Assembly: GCA_044343935.1 (NCBI GenBank)
Contig: JBIJDU010000002.1
Location: 1 to 64,000, forward strand
Length of the DNA stretch: 64,000 nt
Reading direction: 5' to 3'
Source: AcAMD-5 sp044343935
Lineage (GTDB): Bacteria; Actinomycetota; Actinomycetes; S36-B12; UBA5976
Positions 17,542-24,727 of this stretch are shown piece after piece (the stretch's first letter is position 1; the number at the start of each line of letters is the position of its first letter). The position numbers and the translations under genes are program-made. The notes under the pieces were generated by a model, which was not told where the DNA came from, did no database searches, and saw only the letters and a program-made list of their open reading frames with translations.

Positions 17542-18003
17542 CTAAGAGCGAAATTTGGCAAGTATTCGACGGCCGCGTAAGTACATCTCGCACCCTAAGC
17601 AAAAGGCAAATGCCGCATTTAGGAAAGCCGCAATCAGGGCGCCAGCAATAGCGATCGTAAATAGCAGTTCAACATTAGTTGCCAACCCAATAAACCCAAC
17701 TAAAGCAAAGACAAATCCCACCAGTTGAGCAAATTGTGGCGGTCGACTATCTTCAGTTATCAGTGGTGATTTGAGTCTGGGCTTAACAAACTTTCGGTAG
17801 ATAACGGCATAAGGTGAATGTTGTGGACCGATGAAGCCACCGATAGCAAATACTGCTGTTTGTACTGCTAGCAACTCGATTGATTGAGTTAATAGCACAA
17901 TGGCTAAAACAATGGTTGTTATGGCAGCGCCAAATCTTGGCCCACGAGCATCGATCTCTTGATGAGCGAATTTTGATGACTCTTGTGAAATATTCGTTGA
18001 CAT
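17542..18003 (-). CDS. DUF4395 integral membrane protein
   Basis: 153 residues. A polar N-terminus with the conserved segment IDARGPRFGAAITTIVLA is followed by four hydrophobic helices, the basic loop YRKFVKPRL, and a final CLGCEMYLRGRR with a CxxC pair. This matches DUF4395, which commonly sits beside a membrane-anchored thioredoxin, as here (18177-18587). The cysteines and partner suggest a role in thiol/disulfide transfer across the membrane, but this is inference. The ATG at 18003 has a good GGAGG site; a 12-codon extension is less likely. Confidence 0.8.
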   Translation of the reverse strand: MSTNISQESSKFAHQEIDARGPRFGAAITTIVLAIVLLTQSIELLAVQTAVFAIGGFIGPQHSPYAVIYRKFVKPRLKSPLITEDSRPPQFAQLVGFVFALVGFIGLATNVELLFTIAIAGALIAAFLNAAFAFCLGCEMYLRGRRILAKFRS

Positions 18004-18018
18004 GATTTTCCTCCAGTA

Positions 18019-18050
18019 GTTGTTAGTTAGACCAGGCAAGTACTAACAAC
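18019..18050. repeat. 9-bp inverted repeat in the DUF4395 leader
   Basis: GTTGTTAGT (18019-18027) and ACTAACAAC (18042-18050), perfect, 14 bp apart. On the minus strand it ends 4 nt before the GGAGG site of DUF4395, so it could be a leader hairpin or an operator. Confidence 0.55.
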
Positions 18051-18140
18051 ACAATGTTCCAGCAAGCCGGCAAAATACAATTTCGCGGCGCTGAGTAAAG
18101 GTTCTAACATTGTTGGAAATCATGGCCGGAATATAGACGA

Positions 18141-18170
18141 GGTTTTTTAAAAAGGCTAATTGCAAATTAG
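18141..18170 (-). terminator. Weak terminator after the thioredoxin gene
   Basis: On the minus strand CTAATT-TGC-AATTAG (18170-18156) is followed by CCTTTTTAAAAAACC. The stem is AT-rich, so termination would be partial. Confidence 0.4.
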
Positions 18171-18176
18171 TTGCAT

Positions 18177-18587
18177 TTATCTAATTGCATTTAAGGTTGC
18201 GATTACATCTGATTTTCGTGGTGCTCCAACAGCTCTTGAGATTTCAATTCCATCACTATTAAGGACCAGAGTGGTTGGTGTCGATTTCACATTCAGTTCT
18301 CGGACTAGATCTAGATTCGATTCCGCATCAATTTCAACATGTTTGATGCCTGGATACTCTGTGATTACTTGACTTAACAGCGTTCGGGTAGCGCGACATG
18401 GCGTGCAAAACGCACTGGAAAATTGCAGTAAGGTGGCCCGATCCCCTAATTCAGCGTCAATTCGTGATGCAACACTTTGTTGCGAAGAGTTTGCTACAGT
18501 TTTAATTAGACCTCGACTGCGTTGATACAAAAAGCCAAAGAGGCTTGCTGCTAAAAATAAGGTGATTACCAAGGCGAGGGAATCCAT
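18177..18587 (-). CDS. Membrane-anchored thioredoxin-like protein
   Basis: 136 residues: an N-terminal membrane anchor (LALVITLFLAASLFGFLY), then a thioredoxin fold with active site CTPC (FSAFCTPCRATRTLL), a cis-Pro region VKSTPTTLVLN and a final GAPRKSDVIATL. The orientation suggests that the thioredoxin domain is outside or at the membrane face. The DUF4395 gene downstream on the same strand is its usual companion. At the start, GAAACT lies 6 nt before the ATG, a weaker form of the leaderless arrangement found elsewhere in the window, and there is no ribosome binding site. Confidence 0.83.
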   Translation of the reverse strand: MDSLALVITLFLAASLFGFLYQRSRGLIKTVANSSQQSVASRIDAELGDRATLLQFSSAFCTPCRATRTLLSQVITEYPGIKHVEIDAESNLDLVRELNVKSTPTTLVLNSDGIEISRAVGAPRKSDVIATLNAIR

Positions 18588-18627
18588 GGGGAGAGTTTCT
18601 CACACTTCAAAAAATCTGCAGCAAGTG

Positions 18628-19818
18628 CTAGGCATCAAGTTTGCTACGAAACAACTTAATCATGATGGAACCTGTTAGTGCAGTAATTAAGACATAGGTC
18701 ATCACAATCGGTAGAAGTTGGTCCGCAAATGAGGCACTCAGCGCAAGTCCAGCGATCACAATTGAGAATTCGCCGCGCGGCGTTAGAAAGGCACCAATGC
18801 GAAGCCAGCTCATTGGATCAGACATACCTACCGCCATGCGTTTAGCCAAAATAAATTTCCCAGCAATACCAAGTCCAGCAAGTAACAGCGCAATTGGAAA
18901 TACTGTAATGATGTCTGCTGGATTAGTAATTAATCCAAAAAACAAAAAGAATAATGCCGAGAAAAAATCTCGGAGTGGAGAAAGCCGAGCACGAGCTACG
19001 GCAGCGACATCACCTGAAAGTAATAGTCCAACTAAGAAGGCTGCAATTGCACCAGAGACTCCAGCTATTTCGGCTAATCCAGCAAATAGAAGCGCTGCCC
19101 CAAATACGGTAAGTAATAAGCCGGTTGCATTTTGCGTGTTTAAAAAATTAGATAGAAAATGTTCACGCTTGATACTTAACAGCAATACTAATCCAATAAC
19201 AACTAATGCAACTGAAACTGAAATCACGCCAACCAAAACGCCGGCTGCTGAAACAACTGCGCTAGCAATTGGCAAATAAGGCGCGAGCGCTAAATCTTCA
19301 AAGACCAAAACACCAACAACGCGCCTTGCGGTTTCAGATCTTCGAAAGCCAGATTCGCGAATTAACTGTGCAGCAATTCCAGAGCTAGAAACATAAGTGA
19401 TTCCACCCAACACAATTGCACCAACAACACCCCAATCGAGCACCAAAGCGACAACTGCACCAGGCACGGCATTTAGTAATAAGTCATAAACTCCATTACG
19501 CCAATCCAACTTTAGCGAGTCAGCGATCTCTCGAGCTGAATATTCCAATCCGAGCAAAAGCAACAGCAGAATTGCACCAATCTGCGCTCCAATGAGCAGA
19601 AAGTCTTCACTTAATCCAACTCCAACAAGGCCACCATCGCCAAAGGCAAGTCCCATACCAATAAAGAATGGCACCACAGATAATCGATTTTTGGTAGCAA
19701 CGAATGCCAAGATGCCAAGCAATAATAAAATTCCACCCATTTCAGCCAGAATGAGTGGGTCAAACCCCACTGGATTCGCGTGTGGAATTTGAGCTAACCG
19801 AGTTGCAATATCTGGCAT
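18628..19818 (-). CDS. Cation/proton antiporter, CPA2 (Kef-type)
   Basis: 396 residues and about 11-12 membrane helices, the Na+/H+ exchanger domain alone. FGDGGLVGVGLSEDFLLIGAQIG and GLEYSAREI mark the N-terminal half; GVLVFEDLALAPYLP has the family's conserved acidic residue in the transport core, and FLTPRGEFSIVIAGLAL is the conserved C-terminal segment. It lacks the cytoplasmic RCK/TrkA-N domain found in full KefB/C, so gating must differ or need a separate subunit. Probable role is K+ or Na+ exchange for protons. Leaderless start: TAAACT 6 nt before ATG. Confidence 0.85.
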   Translation of the reverse strand: MPDIATRLAQIPHANPVGFDPLILAEMGGILLLLGILAFVATKNRLSVVPFFIGMGLAFGDGGLVGVGLSEDFLLIGAQIGAILLLLLLGLEYSAREIADSLKLDWRNGVYDLLLNAVPGAVVALVLDWGVVGAIVLGGITYVSSSGIAAQLIRESGFRRSETARRVVGVLVFEDLALAPYLPIASAVVSAAGVLVGVISVSVALVVIGLVLLLSIKREHFLSNFLNTQNATGLLLTVFGAALLFAGLAEIAGVSGAIAAFLVGLLLSGDVAAVARARLSPLRDFFSALFFLFFGLITNPADIITVFPIALLLAGLGIAGKFILAKRMAVGMSDPMSWLRIGAFLTPRGEFSIVIAGLALSASFADQLLPIVMTYVLITALTGSIMIKLFRSKLDA

Positions 19819-19824
19819 ATCGGT

Positions 19825-19830
19825 AGTTTA
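19825..19830 (-). promoter_or_regulatory. -10 box of the leaderless antiporter gene
   Basis: Minus-strand TAAACT, 6 nt (ACCGAT), ATG at 19818; no ribosome binding site. Confidence 0.5.
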
Positions 19831-19843
19831 CGACAGCACAGAG

Positions 19844-21727
19844 TTACGAGTTTGCTCGCTTCGCTTTGTTAGCAGCACGAGCACGATCATTCTGGTCCAG
19901 CATCACTTTTCGAATTCGCACCATGGCTGGTGTGACCTCGACGCACTCATCCTCTCGGCAGAACTCGAGCGCCTGCTCCATGTTTAATCGCTTTGGTGGG
20001 ATAAGCCGTTCGGCATCATCGGAGCCCGAAGCACGCATATTTGTTAACTTCTTTTCCCTTACTGCGTTAACATCCATGTCATCAGCTCGTGCATTCTCGC
20101 CAACGATCATGCCCTCATAAACTTCCATACCCGGTTCCACAAATATGGTGCCACGTTCCTGAAGCGAAAAGATTGCATAAGATGTAACAGCGCCACGACG
20201 ATCAGAGACCAATGAACCAGTTGGTCGGAATTTGATCTCACCATGCCATGGCTCATAGCCATCAAATACGTGGTGCAACAGGCCAGTGCCACGGGTTTCA
20301 GTTAGAAACTCAGTTCTAAATCCAATTAAGCCTCGAGATGGCACTCGGTAATCCATCCGCATCCAACCTGAACCATGGTTAACCATTTGCTCCATTCGGC
20401 CTTTACGAAGCGCCATCAATTGCGTTATAACACCCAAATACTCTTCTGGTGCATCAATGGTCAAGCGCTCCATCGGTTCATTTAGTTTGCCATCAACCAT
20501 TTTGGTAACAACTTGAGGTTTACCAACAGTTAATTCAAATCCTTCGCGGCGCATCATCTCAACAAGTACCGCAAGTTGTAGTTCGCCTCGTCCTTGAACT
20601 TCCCAAGTATCAGATCGATCGGTATTTAATACTCGTAGCGACACATTTCCGATGAGCTCTGCATCAAGTCGATTTTTTACTAAACGTGCAGTCAATTTCG
20701 TACCAGATTGACCAGCAAGTGGAGATGAATTAACACCAATTGTCATCGAGATACTTGGTTCATCAACCGTGATTAGCGGAAGGGCAACTGGATTTTCGGC
20801 ATCTGCCAAAGTTTCACCAAGCGTGATGTCTTCAATGCCAGCCACCGCAATGATGTCGCCTGGTCCTGCACTTTCAGCTGGCACGCGCTCAAGTGCGTCA
20901 TTCATTAATAATTCAGCAATTCGAACTCGGCTCACTGTTCCATCAGCTTTAATCCAAGCAACACTTTGGCCACGCTTAATCTCACCTTCGCGAACTCGAC
21001 AAATTGCAAGTCTGCCCAGATATGGCGATGAGTCCAAGTTAGTTACGTGTGCTTGCAGTGGTGCGCCTTCATGATATTTAGGTGCTGGAATTGTGCTGAA
21101 AATAGTTTCAAACAGCACATCAAGATTTTCTTGGTCTGGCATGCCGCCATCAGTTGGGCGATTAATTGAGGCTTTGCCAGCTTTAGCTGATGCGTAAATG
21201 ATTGGAAACTCAATTTGTTCCTCTGATGCGTCAAGATCCAAGAAAAGTTCGTAAGCTTCATCAACTACTTCTTTAATACGGGCGTCAGGTCGATCCACCT
21301 TGTTAATGACCAAAATAACAGGAAGTTCTTTCTGTAACGCTTTTCTAAGTACGAATCTGGTTTGGGGTAGTGGACCTTCAGAAGCATCTACTAACAGCAA
21401 TACTCCATCTACCATCTCAAGTCCACGCTCAACTTCACCACCGAAGTCGGCGTGCCCTGGGGTATCAATAATGTTGACAATGCGATCACCGCGCTTAACA
21501 GCAGTGTTTTTCGCCAAAATAGTAATTCCTTTTTCCCGCTCTAAATCATTGGAATCCATGATTCGATCTTGGCCTTCAGCCTGATCCTTGTGAGCGGCAA
21601 ATGCGCCTGATTGCCAGAGCATGGCATCAACTAATGTGGTTTTGCCATGGTCAACGTGCGCAATGATTGCGATGTTTCTTAATTCGTCTCGAGACTTAAC
21701 TGGCAAATGATCTAGGTGTTTACTCAT
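19844..21727 (-). CDS. typA: Ribosome-associated GTPase TypA/BipA
   Basis: 627-residue translational GTPase involved in ribosome assembly and stress or cold adaptation. G1 is AHVDHGKTT, G3 is DTPGHADFGGE, G4 is NKVDRPD, and the C-terminal half has the EF-G-like domains with SRGLIGFRTEFLT and the conserved GYEPWHG. The family-specific C-terminal domain ends KVMLDQNDRARAANKAKRAN. There is no normally spaced Shine-Dalgarno sequence; instead a hairpin and a 5-codon leader ORF precede the ATG (see 21725-21757). The antiporter gene lies 25 bp downstream. Confidence 0.96.
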   Translation of the reverse strand: MSKHLDHLPVKSRDELRNIAIIAHVDHGKTTLVDAMLWQSGAFAAHKDQAEGQDRIMDSNDLEREKGITILAKNTAVKRGDRIVNIIDTPGHADFGGEVERGLEMVDGVLLLVDASEGPLPQTRFVLRKALQKELPVILVINKVDRPDARIKEVVDEAYELFLDLDASEEQIEFPIIYASAKAGKASINRPTDGGMPDQENLDVLFETIFSTIPAPKYHEGAPLQAHVTNLDSSPYLGRLAICRVREGEIKRGQSVAWIKADGTVSRVRIAELLMNDALERVPAESAGPGDIIAVAGIEDITLGETLADAENPVALPLITVDEPSISMTIGVNSSPLAGQSGTKLTARLVKNRLDAELIGNVSLRVLNTDRSDTWEVQGRGELQLAVLVEMMRREGFELTVGKPQVVTKMVDGKLNEPMERLTIDAPEEYLGVITQLMALRKGRMEQMVNHGSGWMRMDYRVPSRGLIGFRTEFLTETRGTGLLHHVFDGYEPWHGEIKFRPTGSLVSDRRGAVTSYAIFSLQERGTIFVEPGMEVYEGMIVGENARADDMDVNAVREKKLTNMRASGSDDAERLIPPKRLNMEQALEFCREDECVEVTPAMVRIRKVMLDQNDRARAANKAKRANS

Positions 21728-21757
21728 AATTTAGGCAGCATCGCTGCCAGCCCTTCT
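21725..21757 (-). promoter_or_regulatory. typA leader: hairpin and 5-codon leader ORF
   Basis: On the minus strand AGAAGGG (21757-21751) is followed by a 6-bp hairpin GGCAGC-GAT-GCTGCC (21748-21734), then TAAATT and the typA ATG. Looping out the hairpin puts AGAAGGG about 8 nt from the ATG. An ATG inside the hairpin (21741) also opens a 5-codon frame (MLPKL) whose TGA overlaps the typA start as ATGA. Either arrangement could set typA translation. Confidence 0.45.
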
Positions 21758-21783
21758 AACGTGGTTGGATTTAGGGGGCGAGC

Positions 21784-22170
21784 CTAGCGGGAGCGCGTTG
21801 AGCGCAGTAGCAAGGTGCCGTAAGTTAGACCAAAACCAAACCCAATTGCAGCATAAATACTGGTGAATAGGTTTAGCTCAACTGGAATTAACAGTGTCAG
21901 CACACCCAGCGTTGTTGCTGCAATTAACATCACTATTGCAGCTTTAGTCACACCTGAATCAGTTGCAGTGGATGCAACCACAAACATATTGCCAGTTAAT
22001 GCAACTAAGGTGATTCCGATCATGCGCATCGCCCAGCTCAGCTCATCAGATTGTGGCAGTGCCAGTAGGTCAATAAATACGTCAGGTAAAAAAAGCAATA
22101 AAACAGCACTTAGGCCGAAAACTGTTGCACCAGTTTTTAATGTAGACCTAATCGCAGAAATAGAATTCAC
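21784..22170 (-). CDS. Small integral membrane protein, unknown function
   Basis: 128 residues with four predicted membrane helices: around TVFGLSAVLLLFLPDVFIDL, MIGITLVALTGNMFVVAST, AAIVMLIAATTLGVLTLLIP and IYAAIGFGFGLTYGTLLLRS. No family motif is recognised. The GTG at 22170 is preferred because the first helix starts shortly after it and a TAGCCT box lies upstream; the longer frame to 22308 runs through the promoter and into the start of the divergent phosphatase gene. A short basic tail ends the protein. Confidence 0.6.
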   Translation of the reverse strand: MNSISAIRSTLKTGATVFGLSAVLLLFLPDVFIDLLALPQSDELSWAMRMIGITLVALTGNMFVVASTATDSGVTKAAIVMLIAATTLGVLTLLIPVELNLFTSIYAAIGFGFGLTYGTLLLRSTRSR

Positions 22171-22191
22171 AGCGCCCCACTCTCTCAAAGC

Positions 22192-22198
22192 TAGGCTA
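22192..22198. promoter_or_regulatory. Overlapping divergent -10 boxes (TAGGCTA)
   Basis: The 7-mer TAGGCTA reads TAGGCT on the plus strand (toward the phosphatase gene) and TAGCCT on the minus strand (toward the membrane protein). Predicted starts are near 22204 and 22186, so the two polymerases would compete for one site. Confidence 0.45.
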
Positions 22199-22223
22199 AC
22201 CTTACCCGGCAAGGAGCGGATTG

Positions 22224-22754
22224 ATGAACGAATACATCGCGGCACTAACTCAAAAAAGTGAGTTAAAAGTGATGATGGTGTGCCTGGGTAACATCTGCCG
22301 TTCCCCAATGGCCGCGGCCGTCCTGGAAAATAGAACTAAAGAATTGAGTAGTCCAAAGTTTGTGGTAACCAGTTCTGGAACTGGGGCTTGGCATGTTGGC
22401 GAAGGACCCAATCCAAAATCAAAACTAACCTGGGAAAGAGCAGGTTATGACTATGATCATACTGCGCAGCAATTTAAACAAAGCATGTTTCGTGATCAAG
22501 ACTTATTGCTTGTGATGGACAAGTCTAATTTTGACAACGTGTCGAAATTAAGTGTTGATAAGTCTGACATACAAAAAATCTTTTACTTGCGTCAATTTGA
22601 TCCGCAACTAAAGCAATTAAATCCAGTAACTGACTATTTAAAATTAGAAGTACCAGATCCGTATTATGAACCAATCTCGGTTTATCAGGACGTATTGCTA
22701 ATGATTGAGGACGCAGTAACTGGATTAATTGATCTGTTTGGCCATAGGAAGTAA
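22224..22754 (+). CDS. Low-molecular-weight protein-tyrosine phosphatase
   Basis: 176 residues. The P-loop is VCLGNICRSPMAAAVLE (Cys-X5-Arg-Ser), and the general-acid Asp is in VPDPYYE (DP motif), so this is a true LMW-PTP rather than an arsenate reductase. Actinobacterial homologues such as PtpA dephosphorylate tyrosine-phosphorylated proteins. The ATG at 22224 follows AAGGAG at 22211-22216; a TTG codon just before it is ignored. It ends 4 bp before the CopD-CtaG fusion gene, so they likely form one unit. Confidence 0.88.
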   Translation: MNEYIAALTQKSELKVMMVCLGNICRSPMAAAVLENRTKELSSPKFVVTSSGTGAWHVGEGPNPKSKLTWERAGYDYDHTAQQFKQSMFRDQDLLLVMDKSNFDNVSKLSVDKSDIQKIFYLRQFDPQLKQLNPVTDYLKLEVPDPYYEPISVYQDVLLMIEDAVTGLIDLFGHRK

Positions 22755-22758
22755 CTTG

Positions 22759-24699
22759 ATGATTCCAATCTGGCTTATTGGCATAGCAGTTCTGTTATTA
22801 GCATTAAACATAGGTGGTAGTTGGTGGCAACCATCACCCTCTGGAATTCCAGATGCTGGACCTGTAATTTTTATGCTGTCACCAGTAGCTGAGTATTTAA
22901 CGGCATTTGCTGGAATTTTAGTTTTAGCGAATTTGCTAATAGTTGTGCTTTTTCTGCCAACTGAGCCCAAAAATTTCCTATCACCAGTTGCGCTAAAGTT
23001 TAAACGTCGAGCTATGTTAGTTTCATTGATTTGGTTTGCGTTAGCCATTGTTGCGGCTCAATCGTTGTTGATAAAAATTCTAGGCGTATCAGCAAACCGA
23101 TTTTTCTCATTAGAGATTTTTTTTACCTACGGCTGGGATTTAACTGTAGTAAGAGCGTTGATACTTACGGCAGTGGCAGCGTTAGTAATCTCCATTACGT
23201 TGCAATTAACTAAACGAATTAATGGTGTTGGTGCAGCAGCAGCGCTGGCCTTGATAGCTGCCACCTTTTCAGCGTTAACTGCTCATTCGGCGGGGATCAG
23301 CGGCCATGCCCTAGCAACTACTTCTGGTTTCTTTCACGTGTTAGGCATGAGTCTTTGGCTAGCTGGATTGATTGCGCTCTACCGACATTTGAATTCACCA
23401 AAAGTAATCTTCCGAAAGTTAGCAGTGCTGCGATTTGGGAAATTAGCAGCTATCGCATTTGTAACGGTGGTGTTATCGGGAGTGGCAAATTCACTCACCC
23501 GAATAGATCAAGTTTCTCAGATCTGGAGTTCAGACTACGGCCGATTAATTATGGCTAAATCTGTGTTAACAATTATTGCGGTGCTGATTGCGCAAATAGC
23601 TAGGGAGCGTTTGATCTCGGAATCAACTATTGCGATCAAGATTCTTGGCCTAGAAATTACGCTGTTAATTTTTGTCTTAGCAATTGCCTCAGCTGCGGCA
23701 AATTCGGCATTTCCAAAATCTTCGGTTTCAGCGGCCACTTTAATTGAGCAACTAACTGGTTACCCAGAACCACCGCCACTTAACTGGTTGGCTGCTTTCA
23801 GTACTTTCACACCAGATGCACTAACTTTGGTTGTTGGTGCAGCAGCAGCGGCGATGTATGCGATTGGTGTTAAGCGATTAATCCAACGTGGCGACAATTG
23901 GTCGCACCTGCGCACGACTGCTTGGCTAACTGGCGTTGCCGCTGGCGTATTTATCACCAATACCGAAATTAGTCGTTATGCCCTGGTTTCGATGAGTGCA
24001 CATATGACCCAGCACATGACACTTGGAATGTTTGTCCCAATTTTGTTGGTATTGGGCGCACCAATCACGCTGGCACTAAGAGCACTTGCGCCAGCTAAAT
24101 ATGATTTAGTAGGTCCGCGTGAGTGGATCATAATTGTGTTACAAAGTAAATACAGCAAATTAATTACTCATCCGCTGGTAGCACTAACAATTTACAGTGG
24201 CTCAATTTTTGTTGTCTACTTTTCATCACTGATGACTGCCATGATGTCTAGCCACCTAGGTCATGTGATCATGCATATTCATTTTCTATTTTCTGGATAT
24301 TTATTTTTTTGGTTAATTATCGGCACCGATTTTCAGCCAAGAAATATCGGATATCCGTTCAAGTTGCTACTTGTTTTCATGTCGATGGTAATTCACGCAG
24401 TATTTGGGTTGATTTTGATGCAAAGCACCTCACTAGTTGGTGGTGGGTGGTTCGGCAAAGTGGCACCAATTTGGCTAAGCGATCCGATTGCAGATCAGCA
24501 GTTAGCAGGATCCATTGCTTGGAGCTTTGGCGAATTGCCGATGCTATTGGTGTTTATCGCATTGGGAGTGCAGTGGGCAAAATCTGATCGTCAGCAAGCA
24601 GCACGATTAGATCGTCAAGCCGATAATTATGGTGATCAAGAGCGGGAAGCTTATAACCAGATGTTACGTCAGTTAAACAACAAAGGCGATAAGGAATAA
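22759..24699 (+). CDS. CopD-CtaG fusion: copper resistance/cytochrome oxidase assembly membrane protein
   Basis: 646 residues with about 16 membrane helices. The N-terminal half (to about residue 300) is a CopD domain, recognisable by SGHALATTSGFFHVLGMSLW and the helices that follow. The C-terminal half (about 345-600) is a caa3-type CtaG domain with MSAHMTQHMTLGMFVPILL, HIHFLFSGYLFFWL and a His-rich set of helix ends. The fusion is known in actinobacteria and is thought to deliver copper to cytochrome c oxidase. ATG 22759 has AGGAA upstream. The last six codons form half of the terminator 24678-24717 and the stop codon lies in its loop. Confidence 0.88.
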   Translation: MIPIWLIGIAVLLLALNIGGSWWQPSPSGIPDAGPVIFMLSPVAEYLTAFAGILVLANLLIVVLFLPTEPKNFLSPVALKFKRRAMLVSLIWFALAIVAAQSLLIKILGVSANRFFSLEIFFTYGWDLTVVRALILTAVAALVISITLQLTKRINGVGAAAALALIAATFSALTAHSAGISGHALATTSGFFHVLGMSLWLAGLIALYRHLNSPKVIFRKLAVLRFGKLAAIAFVTVVLSGVANSLTRIDQVSQIWSSDYGRLIMAKSVLTIIAVLIAQIARERLISESTIAIKILGLEITLLIFVLAIASAAANSAFPKSSVSAATLIEQLTGYPEPPPLNWLAAFSTFTPDALTLVVGAAAAAMYAIGVKRLIQRGDNWSHLRTTAWLTGVAAGVFITNTEISRYALVSMSAHMTQHMTLGMFVPILLVLGAPITLALRALAPAKYDLVGPREWIIIVLQSKYSKLITHPLVALTIYSGSIFVVYFSSLMTAMMSSHLGHVIMHIHFLFSGYLFFWLIIGTDFQPRNIGYPFKLLLVFMSMVIHAVFGLILMQSTSLVGGGWFGKVAPIWLSDPIADQQLAGSIAWSFGELPMLLVFIALGVQWAKSDRQQAARLDRQADNYGDQEREAYNQMLRQLNNKGDKE

Positions 24700-24717
24700 T
24701 CCTTATCGCCTTTGTTG
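24678..24717. terminator. 18-bp bidirectional terminator containing the copD-ctaG stop codon
   Basis: Arms 24678-24695 and 24700-24717 are perfect complements (18 bp) with a 4-nt loop ATAA that contains the TAA stop of the CopD-CtaG gene. A-rich and T-rich ends (CAACAAAGG.. / ..CCTTTGTTG) suit termination from both sides. hppA ends 11 bp further on, on the other strand. Confidence 0.88.
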
Positions 24718-24727
24718 CACTGTTTAA

